Origin: JACCZR01 sp963844805
GTDB taxonomy: Bacteria; Actinomycetota; Thermoleophilia; Solirubrobacterales; Thermoleophilaceae
Assembly: GCA_963844805.1 (NCBI GenBank)
Contig: CAWJPU010000001.1
Coordinates: 329,734 to 393,733, forward strand
Reading direction: 5' to 3'
Length of the DNA stretch: 64,000 nt
The notes under the pieces were generated by a model, which was not told the origin of the DNA, searched no databases, and worked only from the letters and a program-made list of their open reading frames with translations. The stretch's first letter is position 1. Each line of letters starts with the position of its first letter. Below, one piece after another: positions 34,100 through 42,339 of this stretch. A program made the translations under genes and the position numbers.

Positions 34100-34717
34100 T
34101 CACGAGACTCTCCGCATGACGCCGACGACCTTGCCGAGGATCTCCACCTCGCGGCTGATGATCGGCTCGTGGGCGTCGTTCTCGGGCTGAAGGCGCACAT
34201 GGTCGGGCTCGCGGAAGAAGCGCTTGACCGTCGCCTCGTCGCCGATCTGGGCCACGACGATCTCGCCGTCGCTGGCCGTCTCCTGGCGGCGGACCACCAC
34301 GTGGTCGCCCTCCAGGATCCCGGCGTCCTTCATCGAGTCGCCGCGCACGCGCAGGAGGAACTCACCCGCGTCGCCGCCCGCGATCGGGGGGATCTCCACG
34401 TAGTCCTCGATGTTCTCCTCGGCGAGCACCGGCTGGCCGGCGGCGACCGAGCCCACCAGCGGCAGGCCTCGGTCCCCGTCGCCCACGACCTTCTTCGCCT
34501 TGTCGACCAGGACCTCGATCGCCCGCGGGCGGGTGGGGTCGCGCCGCAGCAGGCCGAGCTTCTCGAGGTTCGCGAGATGGGCGTGCACCGTCGACGACGA
34601 GGTCAGGCCGATCGCCTTGCCGATGTCGCGCACCGTGGGCGGGTAACCGTGGCTCGACGAGTAGCGCTTGATGAAGTCGAAGATCTCCTGCTGGCGCTTG
34701 GTCAGGTCTAGGTCCAC
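34100..34717 (-). CDS. lexA: LexA repressor
   Basis: A 205 aa SOS repressor. The winged-helix N-terminus is KRQQEIFDFIKRYSSSHGYP through TSSSTVHAHLANLEKLGLLRR. The self-cleavage site is the Ala-Gly in SVAAGQPV. The catalytic Ser is in RVRGDSMKDAGI and the catalytic Lys in EATVKRFF. A perfect actinobacterial SOS box lies 23 bp upstream, so the gene represses itself. The start is GTG 34717, preceded by GGAGGGACA. Confidence 0.96.
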   Translation of the reverse strand: MDLDLTKRQQEIFDFIKRYSSSHGYPPTVRDIGKAIGLTSSSTVHAHLANLEKLGLLRRDPTRPRAIEVLVDKAKKVVGDGDRGLPLVGSVAAGQPVLAEENIEDYVEIPPIAGGDAGEFLLRVRGDSMKDAGILEGDHVVVRRQETASDGEIVVAQIGDEATVKRFFREPDHVRLQPENDAHEPIISREVEILGKVVGVMRRVS

Positions 34718-34739
34718 TGTCCCTCCGGGGGGGCTGATC

Positions 34740-34753
34740 CGAACATGTGTTCG
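34740..34753. promoter_or_regulatory. SOS box (LexA operator)
   Basis: CGAACATGTGTTCG is a perfect match to the actinobacterial/Bacillus-type LexA operator CGAAC-N4-GTTCG. It is 23 bp upstream of the lexA start, giving autoregulation. Confidence 0.93.
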
Positions 34754-34811
34754 ACAAGGTACATAGGCCTCCGGACGACTGCAAGGCCGCTGCCAGAAAC
34801 CGCCCGGGGGC

Positions 34812-34817
34812 TATAGT
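34812..34817 (+). promoter_or_regulatory. -10 box TATAGT of tRNA-Leu
   Basis: TATAGT ends 13 nt before the tRNA 5' end at 34831, in a region that is otherwise GC-rich. No clear -35 box was seen. Confidence 0.55.
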
Positions 34818-34830
34818 TGGCGCCCCTCAG

Positions 34831-34916
<86 letters not shown>

Positions 34917-34941
34917 CTTACGCACTCCCTCCCGCCAGGGT

Positions 34942-34957
34942 CGTCAGGCGGCTGAGG
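34942..34957 (+). terminator. Hairpin after tRNA-Leu, family A (copy 3, degenerate)
   Basis: CGTCAG-GCGG-CTGAGG repeats the core seen at 1335, 12276 and 62968, with one mismatch. It sits 25 nt after the tRNA, as expected of a terminator. Outer arms do not pair well here. Confidence 0.4.
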
Positions 34958-35130
34958 AGTTTCGCGGGGTGCCCGCGCACCAGGGCGTTGCGTGCCGTTT
35001 GCTCCGGCGGCTCGTCCCCTGCACAGTGTCGGCGAGGGCCACGAGGGCCGCTCCCCGGAGCCCTTCCCCTCCCATTGCCACCCGAGCGGGCGCCGGTGTA
35101 GGTTCAGCCTCTCGGATCGAGGGGGACGCG

Positions 35131-35748
35131 ATGAGCGTTGCTTACAAGCTCCTCTACGGGGTCGGTTTCACCCCTTGGGAGCAGATGGCGGAGTCGCCTC
35201 CGATCACCGAACAGATCTCTGGGATGTTCGACCGCGCGGAGGCAGGGCGCGAGCCCCCGTTCGGGCGCGCGCTCGACCTCGGCTGCGGCAGCGGGATCTG
35301 GGCGGTCGAGCTGGCGTCCCGGGGGTGGCAGGTGACCGGAGTGGACTTCGTGCCGAAGGCCGTGCGCCGGGCCACCGAGCGCGCGGCGGAGGCAGGTGTC
35401 GACCTACAGCTGATCGAGGGGGACGTGACCGCGCTCGCCGAAGCGGGCGTCGGCTCGGGATTCCAGCTCCTCATCGACTTCGGGTGCTTCCACGACGAGC
35501 TGAGCGACGCCCAGCGCAGCGATGAGGCACGGGGGGCAAGCGCAGCGGCCGGCCCGGGCGCAACGCTGCTGCTGATGGCCTGGAAGCCGGGGCGCAGGGG
35601 GCCCCTCCCTCGGGGCGCGAGCCGGGAAGACGTAGAGAGCACCTTCTCCGAGTGGCGCATCGTGGAAGACGAGCCCATGGAGGTCTCGGGGGCGCCCCGC
35701 TACGTACGAAAAGCCGACCCGCGCTTCTACCGGCTCGCGCTCCGCTGA
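35131..35748 (+). CDS. SAM-dependent class I methyltransferase
   Basis: A 205 aa Rossmann-fold methyltransferase. SAM-binding motif I is ALDLGCGSGIWAVELASRG, followed by VTGVDFVPKAVRRATERA and LIEGDVT. FQLLIDFGCFHDELSDAQR is a variant of the post-motif strand. It resembles thiopurine-like or UbiE-like small methyltransferases; the substrate is unknown. ATG 35131 follows GAGGGGGACGCG. The section DEARGASAAAG looks slightly disturbed and may hide a compensated indel. The 214 nt between tRNA-Leu and this gene hold only the tRNA hairpin. Confidence 0.8.
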   Translation: MSVAYKLLYGVGFTPWEQMAESPPITEQISGMFDRAEAGREPPFGRALDLGCGSGIWAVELASRGWQVTGVDFVPKAVRRATERAAEAGVDLQLIEGDVTALAEAGVGSGFQLLIDFGCFHDELSDAQRSDEARGASAAAGPGATLLLMAWKPGRRGPLPRGASREDVESTFSEWRIVEDEPMEVSGAPRYVRKADPRFYRLALR

Positions 35749-35917
35749 GTCGCACCTTCGGGCGCCGACCCGCCTGGTCGGGGAGGCGGAGGAGGAGCGC
35801 GAGCGCCGTTCCGTTCCGCCTCGAGGATCGCTGGCCTGCCACTTCCCACGGAAGGGCCGGGTGCGCGTGCGTGGAGGGTTAGGCTGGGATCCCGCGACCA
35901 CAAGGAGGCTCACCCTC

Positions 35918-36235
35918 ATGGCAACGTTCGCCGTCATCGCCGAGCATCCGCCCGACCTTTGCCCGACCTCCAACTCCCAAACGCGGAAGATGTTGAAGGA
36001 GGGGGCCGGTCAGATTCCGCAGCTCGCCGAGCAACTGGGCGTCAACATCGTCACGCTGCGCGTCTTTGGGCCCGACCACATCCTCCTCGCGGTAGTCGAG
36101 GCGGACGACATCGAGTCCGTCAGGGAGTTCATCCTCCAGAGCCGTCTCATCCAGTGGAACACGACCAGGATCCACGCCACCTACTCGATGGAAGAGACGC
36201 TCGTGAAGGTAGACCAGCTGGAGGCCATCTTCTAG
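35918..36235 (+). CDS. DUF3303-like small alpha/beta protein
   Basis: A 105 aa soluble protein from ATG 35918 with an AAGGAGG Shine-Dalgarno. The pattern TFAVIAEHPPDLCPTSN, QLAEQLGVNIVTLRVFGPDH, LAVVEADDIESVREFILQ and QWNTTRIHATYSMEE suggests a dimeric ferredoxin-like barrel similar to DUF3303/GYD proteins. Function is not known. Confidence 0.75.
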   Translation: MATFAVIAEHPPDLCPTSNSQTRKMLKEGAGQIPQLAEQLGVNIVTLRVFGPDHILLAVVEADDIESVREFILQSRLIQWNTTRIHATYSMEETLVKVDQLEAIF

Positions 36236-36317
36236 CGCCAGCACATGCGACGGCTGGCCGTGTGGAAGCCCTTCTCGCCGGGACGCTCGCCGCGCTGGTG
36301 CTAGGCGCAGCTAGCGA

Positions 36318-36356
36318 CTGAAGGGTTGTCGGGCCAGAGCCCACACAATCCTTCAG
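36318..36356. terminator. Structured intergenic element, family B (copy 2)
   Basis: A long hairpin: CTGAAGG (36318-36324) with CCTTCAG (36350-36356), TTGT with ACAA, and GGGC with GCCC around CAGA. It lies between convergent genes, and the stop codon of the VOC gene is within the right arm. Copy 1 at 9930-9969 shares the outline. A bidirectional terminator is likely. Confidence 0.58.
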
Positions 36357-36742
36357 GCATCGCCCTCCGAGGGCCGCTCCACCACCCGAAACCCGTTGCC
36401 GTCGGGGTCGCGGAAGGTGAACATCGGCGGCACGTAGTCGCCCATCACGATCAGCTCCTCGTCGGCGTCCACGCCCCGCGCGCGCAGCGCGGCGTGGTCG
36501 GCCGCCGCGTCGGTCGTGGTGAAGCTCACCTCCGTCCCGGCGGCAGCGTCCTCGGGCGCAGCCACCAGCGCGATGCTCGTGGCCGCCCCGGGCGGGGCCA
36601 CCTCGAGCCAGCGCTGCCCCTCGCCGAAGGCGCCGTCGATGCGGGTCTCGAAGCCGAGCCCGGTCCAGAACTCCAGCGCCCGGTCCTGGTCGGCCACGGG
36701 GACGATGACGGTTCCCACCTCGGTGATCGCCAGGTCGCTCAT
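36353..36742 (-). CDS. VOC (glyoxalase/bleomycin-resistance) family protein
   Basis: A 129 aa metal-dependent VOC-fold protein. Paired beta-alpha-beta modules are visible: AITEVGTVIVPVADQDRALEFWTGLG and the C-terminal MFTFRDPDGNGFRVVERP, where the final Glu-Arg region normally carries a metal ligand. The ATG overlaps the stop of the upstream SRPBCC gene (ATGA), so the two are cotranslated. Reaction unknown. Confidence 0.86.
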   Translation of the reverse strand: MSDLAITEVGTVIVPVADQDRALEFWTGLGFETRIDGAFGEGQRWLEVAPPGAATSIALVAAPEDAAAGTEVSFTTTDAAADHAALRARGVDADEELIVMGDYVPPMFTFRDPDGNGFRVVERPSEGDA

Positions 36743-37376
36743 CGCTCCAGCTCCTCCTTCAGCGCGGACACCCGCTCGCGCCAGTAGCGCCTTCATCCGC
36801 TCGGCCTCCTCGCCGTCGGCGAGACGCGCGTGCGAGAGGGCCAGCCTGCTCTTGCCGGGATCCACCGCGTCGAAGGCCACGTGGACCCGGCTGCCGTTCT
36901 CGCCCCAATCGAAGCGGGCCGACTTCGGCCGCGTCGACGTGCGCTCGCGCATCAGGCCGTCCGCCAGCTCCATCACGCGCGTCGTAGAGCTGCTCCACCG
37001 GGACGCCCACCGTCCGCGACGCGGTCACGGTGAAGCCGTCCTCGTGCTCGCCGACCGCGCGCCCGCCGCGCACTCGCTCGTAGCTTCCGATCACCGCCTG
37101 GACATTCCAGGCCAGCGGATCGAGGCCCTGCTGGTCGGCCAGCCAGCGGGCCGCCTCGCGGTGGGTGCGGTCGGCGGCGCCCCATTCGTCGAGGGCGTCG
37201 AACCACTCCTCCCAGCCGCGGCCGGTGCGGCGGCGAATCTCCTCGTCGGACGTCGCGAGGCCGTCCGTGGAGCCCTCGGGCGCGGACAGCAGCGCGGCCC
37301 GCGCCGCGGTGTAGCTCTCGCCCGTCTTCGCCATCCGGGTGCGGACGATCCGCTTGAACGAGCTCTGCCTGGTCAT
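36739..37376 (-). CDS. DUF4287 plus SRPBCC domain protein, two frameshifts
   Basis: About 211 aa after removing inserted bases near 36978 and 36784. The N-terminal part (MAKTGESYTAARAALLS, RRTGRGWEEWFDALDEWGA, HREAARWLADQQGLDPLAWNVQ) is a DUF4287-type helical region. The C-terminal part (GFTVTASRTVGVPVEQLYDA, GSRVHVAFDAVDPGKSRLALSHARL) is an AHSA1-like SRPBCC lipid/ligand pocket. ATG 37376 has GAGAGGAG upstream. It is coupled to the VOC gene. Such pairs often act in stress or metabolite handling; no specific ligand can be named. Confidence 0.75.
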
Positions 37377-37586
37377 CTTTGCTCCTCTCGAGGCGGCGAC
37401 ACCGCGACTCACGCTCGGGGCGCCCCGCCGGAAAGGGCATCTCAAATGACCGGCGTCCCGAGAGCTCAGGCCCCCTTTGCCCCCGCTCGGCCGGCGGCGT
37501 GAGCACCGGAACCGGGGGTTGGGCGCGGGACGCGCGCCGCGGCCAACGTACCAACCGCAAGCGGGCCGGGCAAGCGGACCGGGTTA

Positions 37587-37610
37587 GTATATGCCGAGAT
37601 GGGCATATAC
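37587..37610. promoter_or_regulatory. Perfect inverted repeat, likely ArsR-type operator
   Basis: GTATATGCC (37587-37595) and GGCATATAC (37602-37610) form a perfect 9-bp inverted repeat 6 nt before ATG 37616 of an ArsR-family gene. A TAGTAT -10 box (37585-37590) overlaps its left arm, the classic layout for autorepression. The AT-rich arms stand out from the GC-rich surroundings. Confidence 0.7.
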
Positions 37611-37615
37611 ACCTC

Positions 37616-37936
37616 ATGACCGCTGCCTGGGCGGCACTCGCAGACCCCCACCGCCGCGCGCTCGTCGAGCTCCTTCTCCAGGGGCCGCGGGCGGTCGGCG
37701 AGCTCGTTGAGCGCACCGATCTGAGCCAGCCGAGCACCTCGAAGCACCTCCGGGTGCTGCGGGAGGCCGGCCTGGTGACCGTGCGCCGCGAGGCCCAGCG
37801 CCGCGTGTACGCGCTCGAGCCGAAGCCGATCGCCGAGATCGACGCCTGGCTGGAGCCCTACCGGCGCCTGTGGACGCAGAGCCTGGACGCCCTGGAGCAG
37901 CACCTGGACGAGATCGATCCCAAGGAGGACCGCTGA
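37616..37936 (+). CDS. ArsR-family transcriptional regulator
   Basis: A 106 aa winged-helix repressor. Motifs: WAALADPHRRALVELLLQGPRAVGELVE, the recognition helix in LSQPSTSKHLRVLREAGLV, and the wing RREAQRRVYALEP. No metal-binding Cys pair is present. It belongs to the subgroup encoded with SRPBCC/AHSA1 partners, the next gene overlapping as TGATG. A perfect palindrome in its promoter probably binds this protein. Confidence 0.9.
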   Translation: MTAAWAALADPHRRALVELLLQGPRAVGELVERTDLSQPSTSKHLRVLREAGLVTVRREAQRRVYALEPKPIAEIDAWLEPYRRLWTQSLDALEQHLDEIDPKEDR

Positions 37937-38445
37937 TGGAAGGCACCTACGTGACCCTCGACGGCAAGCCCGCCGTCCGATTCGAGCGCACGCTCGGGCA
38001 CCCGGTGGACGTGGTGTGGGAGGCCGTGACCGACCCCGCCCGGCTGGCGCACTGGTTCCCCACCACGGTGGACGTCGACCTGCGCGAGGGCGGAGCGATG
38101 GCGTTCGCGTTCCCCGACGGCAGCATGGAGGACATGACCGGCCGGGTGACCGCGCTCGATCCGCCGCAGCTGTTCGCGTTCCTGTGGGGCGAGGACGAGC
38201 TGCGCCTGGAGCTGGAGCCGGCCGGAGCCGGCTGCCGCCTGCGCCTGACCCACTTCCTCACCCGGTCCGACGAGGCGGCGCGCACCGCCGCGGGCTGGCA
38301 CGTGTGCCTGGACCGGCTCGCCGAGCTGTTGGGGACGGGCGAGTCCGAGGCGCCGGGGACCGATCCCTCGGACGAGTGGCGCGGGCACTACGACCGCTAT
38401 GTGGCGGCCGGCGTCCCGTCGGGCGCGCCGGTGCCGGGCGGCTGA
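37936..38445 (+). CDS. SRPBCC (AHSA1-like) protein
   Basis: A 169 aa START-like ligand-binding protein: RFERTLGHPVDVVWEAVTDPARLAHWFP at the N-terminus, GRVTALDPPQLFAFLWGED in the middle, and the C-terminal helix TAAGWHVCLDRLAELL. The start overlaps the ArsR stop (TGATG). ArsR-SRPBCC pairs are common in actinobacteria and may form a ligand-binding regulatory module. The ligand is unknown. Confidence 0.88.
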   Translation: MEGTYVTLDGKPAVRFERTLGHPVDVVWEAVTDPARLAHWFPTTVDVDLREGGAMAFAFPDGSMEDMTGRVTALDPPQLFAFLWGEDELRLELEPAGAGCRLRLTHFLTRSDEAARTAAGWHVCLDRLAELLGTGESEAPGTDPSDEWRGHYDRYVAAGVPSGAPVPGG

Positions 38446-38491
38446 GTCTGGAAGCATCCGGCCCATCGAGAGCGACGCCAGCCCAGACCTG

Positions 38492-39287
38492 GTGGCCGTG
38501 GTCACCGGCGCCTCCAGCGGCATCGGCGAGGCCGCGGCCCACCGCCTCGCGCGCGAGCCCGGCGCCAAGCTGGTCCTGGTCGCTCGCCGCGAGGACCGCC
38601 TCCGCGCGCTGGCCGAGAAGCTCCCCTGCGAGGCGAGCTGGGTGGCGGCCGACCTCACCGAGGACGACGCGCCCGGGCGCGTGCGCGCGCACGTGGAGGA
38701 GAAGTACGGCCGGTTGACCCTGCTGGTCAACAACGCCGGCGCCTCGTGGCGGGCGAAGTTCGCCGACGGCGGCTACGAGAACGTCCGCCGCCACATGGAG
38801 GTCAACTTCGACGCGGTGGTGCGGTTGACCGAGGCGCTGCTCCCCCTGCTGCGCGCCTCGGCGCCCAGCGCGGTCGTGAACGTGGCCAGCACCGCCGGCC
38901 GCGTGGCCCGCGGCCGGCACCGGCGCCTACTCGGCCAGCAAGTTCGCGCTGGCCGGCTGGAGCGACGCGCTGTTCGCCGAGGAGCGTCCCAACGGCGTGC
39001 ACGTGGGGCTGGTGCTGCCGGGCTTCATCTCCACCGAGGGCTTGCCCCAGAAGGAGCTGACCGGCCGCTGGCTCACGCGCTGGGCGGTCTCCACCCCGGA
39101 GAAGGGCGCGGAGGCGATCTACGAGGCGGGCGTGGGCCGGCGACCCGAGCGCTACGTGCCCAAGCCGTACGGGCTGGCGGCCGCCGCGCGGGTGGTGCTG
39201 CCGCGGTTGACGCGCCGCGTGATGGCCGGTGGAGGCGCCGCGGTGATGACCACGCGCACCGCCGCGATGGACGCCGACGAGCGCTGA
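38492..39287 (+). CDS. Short-chain dehydrogenase/reductase, one frameshift
   Basis: About 264 aa. NAD(P) motif VTGASSGIGEAAAHRLA, LLVNNAGASWRAKF, and the active-site Ser/Tyr/Lys in VVNVASTAGRVARG with AYSASKFALAGWSDAL. One inserted base near 38918 separates these. VLPGFISTEGLPQKEL follows. The Arg after the nucleotide-binding strand (VARREDRLRAL) suggests NADP(H). The start is uncertain: no ATG is available, and GTG 38492 or 38498 fits the fold. It lies 47 nt after the SRPBCC gene. Confidence 0.83.
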
Positions 39288-39371
39288 CGCGCCCGGCCAC
39301 GCCACACTTTTAGGCCTTCTTGGAATAGGGGCGTAGCGTCAATCGCCTTGAACCCGGGCGAGGAGGAAAGG

Positions 39372-40484
39372 ATGACGACCACGCGCGAGGGCCTCGAGGC
39401 GGCTCTCTATGAGATCAAGCGCGTCGTTGTGGGCCAGGACGCGATGCTCGAGCGGGTGCTGGTCGCGCTGCTCACCGGCGGCCACGTGCTGCTGGAGGGC
39501 GTTCCCGGCCTGGCCAAGACGCTTACCGTGAAGACGCTCGCCGGCGTGGTCGGCGGGTCGTTCCAGCGCGTGCAGTTCACGCCCGACCTCGTCCCCGCCG
39601 ATCTCGTCGGCACCCGGGTGCTGCGCCCCGGCTCGGGCTCCTTCGACGTCGAGCTCGGCCCGGTCGTCTGCAACTTCCTGTTGGCGGACGAGATCAACCG
39701 CGCACCGGCCAAGGTCCAGTCGGCCCTCCTCGAGGTGATGGAGGAGCACCAGGTCACGATCGCCGGCCAGACCTTCCCCGTGCCCGAGCCCTACCTGGTG
39801 CTCGCCACCCAGAACCCGATCGAGTCCGAGGGCACCTACCCGCTGCCCGAGGCCCAGACCGACCGCTTCCTGATGAAGATCCTGGTCGACTACCCCACCG
39901 CCGCCGAGGAGACCACCGTGGTGGGGCGCTCGCTCGAGCCGCCCGTGGATGTGGTCGAGCGCCTCACCGGCGACGACCTGCTCGTGTTCCGCCGCGAGGT
40001 GGACGAGGTCTACGTGGACGGCGGCATCGTCGCCCACGCGGTGCAGCTGGTGGACGCGACTCGCAACCCGCAGTCCTACGGGCTGGGGGACGTGGCCCAT
40101 TACGTGGACTACGGCGCCAGCCCGCGCGGTCCGATCGGCCTGATCCAGTCGGCGCGCGCGCTCGCGCTGCTGCGGGGCCGGCGCCACGTGATCAGCACCG
40201 ATGTACGCGACCTCTCCCTCGACGTCCTGCGCCACCGCCTCGTGCTCTCCTACGACGCGCTGAGCGAGGGCGTCAGTGCCGACGACATCCTCGGCCGCGT
40301 GCTCGAGGCCGTCCCCTCGCCGGACGCCGCCCCGGTGCACTCGATGCCGCCCCCCAGCGGGCCGCCGTCACAGGGCTACGCGCCGCCGCATTACGCGCAG
40401 CATCAGCACCCGCAGCCTCCGCAGCACCACTCGCCACTCGGTGAGTATCCGCCGCCTGTCGCCGGAGGGGGCAGCGCGGCGTGA
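39372..40484 (+). CDS. MoxR-type AAA+ ATPase
   Basis: A 370 aa chaperone-like ATPase. Walker A is LLEGVPGLAKTLTVKTLA, Walker B is LLADEINRAP, followed by the MoxR-typical VQSALLEVMEEHQVTI and ATQNPIESEGTYPLPEAQTDRF. The last 45 residues are a Pro/His/Gln-rich tail (PPHYAQHQHPQPPQHH), unusual for the family. ATG 39372 has GAGGAGGAAAGG upstream. It starts a five-gene operon. MoxR proteins usually act with VWA and DUF58 proteins in metal insertion or cell-envelope stress. Confidence 0.92.
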   Translation: MTTTREGLEAALYEIKRVVVGQDAMLERVLVALLTGGHVLLEGVPGLAKTLTVKTLAGVVGGSFQRVQFTPDLVPADLVGTRVLRPGSGSFDVELGPVVCNFLLADEINRAPAKVQSALLEVMEEHQVTIAGQTFPVPEPYLVLATQNPIESEGTYPLPEAQTDRFLMKILVDYPTAAEETTVVGRSLEPPVDVVERLTGDDLLVFRREVDEVYVDGGIVAHAVQLVDATRNPQSYGLGDVAHYVDYGASPRGPIGLIQSARALALLRGRRHVISTDVRDLSLDVLRHRLVLSYDALSEGVSADDILGRVLEAVPSPDAAPVHSMPPPSGPPSQGYAPPHYAQHQHPQPPQHHSPLGEYPPPVAGGGSAA

Positions 40485-41392
40485 GCGCACCGGCGGCCAT
40501 GGGGATACCCGCGGCTCGCCAGGGCCCGGGCCCGATCGCCGGCCGCCTGGTCGAGGCGCTGGACTTCCAGCTCTCGCGCCGGGCGGGAGGGCTCCATCCC
40601 GGAGACCACCGCTCGCCGGGCGTGGGCGTCGGCACCGAGCTCGCGCAGCTGCGGCCCTACGCGCCGGGTGACGACGTGCGCCGGCTGGACCCCGCGGCGA
40701 GCGCCCGCACGGGCATCCCCCACGTCCGCCTGCAGGTGCCCGAGCGGCTGATGACCACATGGCTGGTGCTGGACGTCTCACCCTCGATGGCCTTCGGCAC
40801 CGCCGAGCGGCTGAAGTGGGACGTGGCCGAGGGCGCTGTCCGCGTCCTGGGCCGCCTCGCCACCCGCCGCGGCGGGCGCGTCTCGCTGCTCACCTGCGGC
40901 GGCCCGGCCAACCGGCTGCTCGCTCCCCGCAGCGGCCGCGGCGCCGCCGCCGGGCTGGAGCGCGTGCTGGCCGAGGGGGTGGCCGACGACGGCCACGGCG
41001 ACGAGCGCGGGCTGGCCGACGCCCTCGGGCGCCTGGGCCGCCTGAGCAAGGCGCCCGGGCTGGTGATCGTCATCTCGGACTTCCGCGGGCCGGTCACCTG
41101 GCGCACCTCTCTCCGCGCGCTGGGCCAGCGCCACTCGCTGCTCGCCGTGGAGATCGGCGACCCGCGCGAGGCATCGCTGCCCGACGTCGGCCGGCTGGCG
41201 CTGATCGACCCCGAGACGGGCCGCCGCGTGGAGGTCGACACGCGCGACTCGCGCCTGCGGCGCCGCTACGAGCAGCGCGAGCGTGAGCGCCGCGACGAGG
41301 TCCGCCAGGCCCTGCGCCACGGCACCGCCCGCCACGTGGAGCTGTCCACCGATGCCCCGTGGCTCGACGCTCTGGGGCGCGGGCTGGCGTGA
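40481..41392 (+). CDS. DUF58 domain protein
   Basis: A 303 aa protein starting at GTG 40481, overlapping the MoxR stop. The DUF58 signature is ELAQLRPYAPGDDVRRLDPAAS, followed by a VWA-like fold with LDVSPSMAFGTAERLKWDVAE (modified MIDAS) and LVIVISDFRGP. DUF58 proteins are standard partners of MoxR. No membrane segments are present, so it is probably cytoplasmic. Both ends overlap its neighbours (GTGA on each side). Confidence 0.9.
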   Translation: MSAPAAMGIPAARQGPGPIAGRLVEALDFQLSRRAGGLHPGDHRSPGVGVGTELAQLRPYAPGDDVRRLDPAASARTGIPHVRLQVPERLMTTWLVLDVSPSMAFGTAERLKWDVAEGAVRVLGRLATRRGGRVSLLTCGGPANRLLAPRSGRGAAAGLERVLAEGVADDGHGDERGLADALGRLGRLSKAPGLVIVISDFRGPVTWRTSLRALGQRHSLLAVEIGDPREASLPDVGRLALIDPETGRRVEVDTRDSRLRRRYEQRERERRDEVRQALRHGTARHVELSTDAPWLDALGRGLA

Positions 41393-42339
41393 ACTTCGAC
41401 GCCCCCGTCTACCTGCTGGCGCTGTTGGCGATCCCGCTGGCGCTCGCGGCCTACGTGCTCGCCCAGCGGCGGCGCCGGGCCTTCGCGGTGCGCCACCCGG
41501 GCGTTCCCGCGCTGGCCGAGCTGGTCGGCACCACCCCGTTCTGGCGGCGCCACCTGCCCGCGGCGTTGTTCGCGGCCGCCCTCGCCGTGCTGGCCGTCGC
41601 GCTGGCGCGGCCGGAGGCCACGGTGGCCGTCGCCGAAGAGCAGGCAGCGGTGGTGCTGGTGACCGACGTGTCGGGCTCGATGCGGGCGACCGACGTCGAG
41701 CCCAGCCGCCTGGCCGCCGCTCAGAAGGCGGCGCGCACGTTCCTGTCCGGCGTGCCCGATGACCTGCGCGTGGGCGCCGTCAGCTTCTCCAGCGCGGTGG
41801 TCTCGGTGCAGCGGCCCAGCCAGGACCGCGACGGGGTCGAGACCCTGATCGGCGACCTGGTGGCGGACGGCGGCACGGCCACCGGCGAAGGGCTGTCCGA
41901 CGCGCTCGACCTGTTCGACGAGGAGCGCAAGGAGGGCAAGAAGCGCCCGCCCTCGGCCATCGTGCTGCTCTCCGACGGCAAGACCACCCTGGGCCGTGAC
42001 CCGGTGCGGGTGGCCCGCGAGGCGCGCAAGCGGCGGATCCCGATCTACACGGCCTCGCTGGGCACCAACGAGGGCGTGGTGACCGTCGGCCCCTACGGCC
42101 AGCGGCTCAACGTCCCGCCCGACCCGGCGACGATGCGCCGCATCGCGCGCGTGTCGGGCGGCAAGGCGTTCGCCGTCGACCAGGCCAAGGAGCTGAGCAC
42201 CGTCTACGAGCGCCTGGGCCGCAGCCTGGGCACCAAGCGCAAGAAGCGCGAGATCACCCCCTGGTTCGCGGCCGGCGGGATGGTGCTGCTGGCCGGAGCG
42301 GCCGGGACGGGGCTGCGTCGCTTCGGGAGGCTGCCGTGA
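41389..42339 (+). CDS. BatA-like VWA membrane protein (copy 1)
   Basis: A 316 aa protein. There are two N-terminal membrane segments (about residues 6-24 and 53-72) and one C-terminal (WFAAGGMVLLAGAAG). The VWA domain between them has a MIDAS motif TDVSGSMRATD, a Thr in GGTATGEGLSDAL and the Asp in LLSDGKTTLG, so metal binding looks intact. It resembles aerotolerance BatA proteins. A second copy lies at 43490, separated by an HtrA protease gene. Starts at GTG 41389 overlapping the DUF58 stop. Confidence 0.9.
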   Translation: MNFDAPVYLLALLAIPLALAAYVLAQRRRRAFAVRHPGVPALAELVGTTPFWRRHLPAALFAAALAVLAVALARPEATVAVAEEQAAVVLVTDVSGSMRATDVEPSRLAAAQKAARTFLSGVPDDLRVGAVSFSSAVVSVQRPSQDRDGVETLIGDLVADGGTATGEGLSDALDLFDEERKEGKKRPPSAIVLLSDGKTTLGRDPVRVAREARKRRIPIYTASLGTNEGVVTVGPYGQRLNVPPDPATMRRIARVSGGKAFAVDQAKELSTVYERLGRSLGTKRKKREITPWFAAGGMVLLAGAAGTGLRRFGRLP

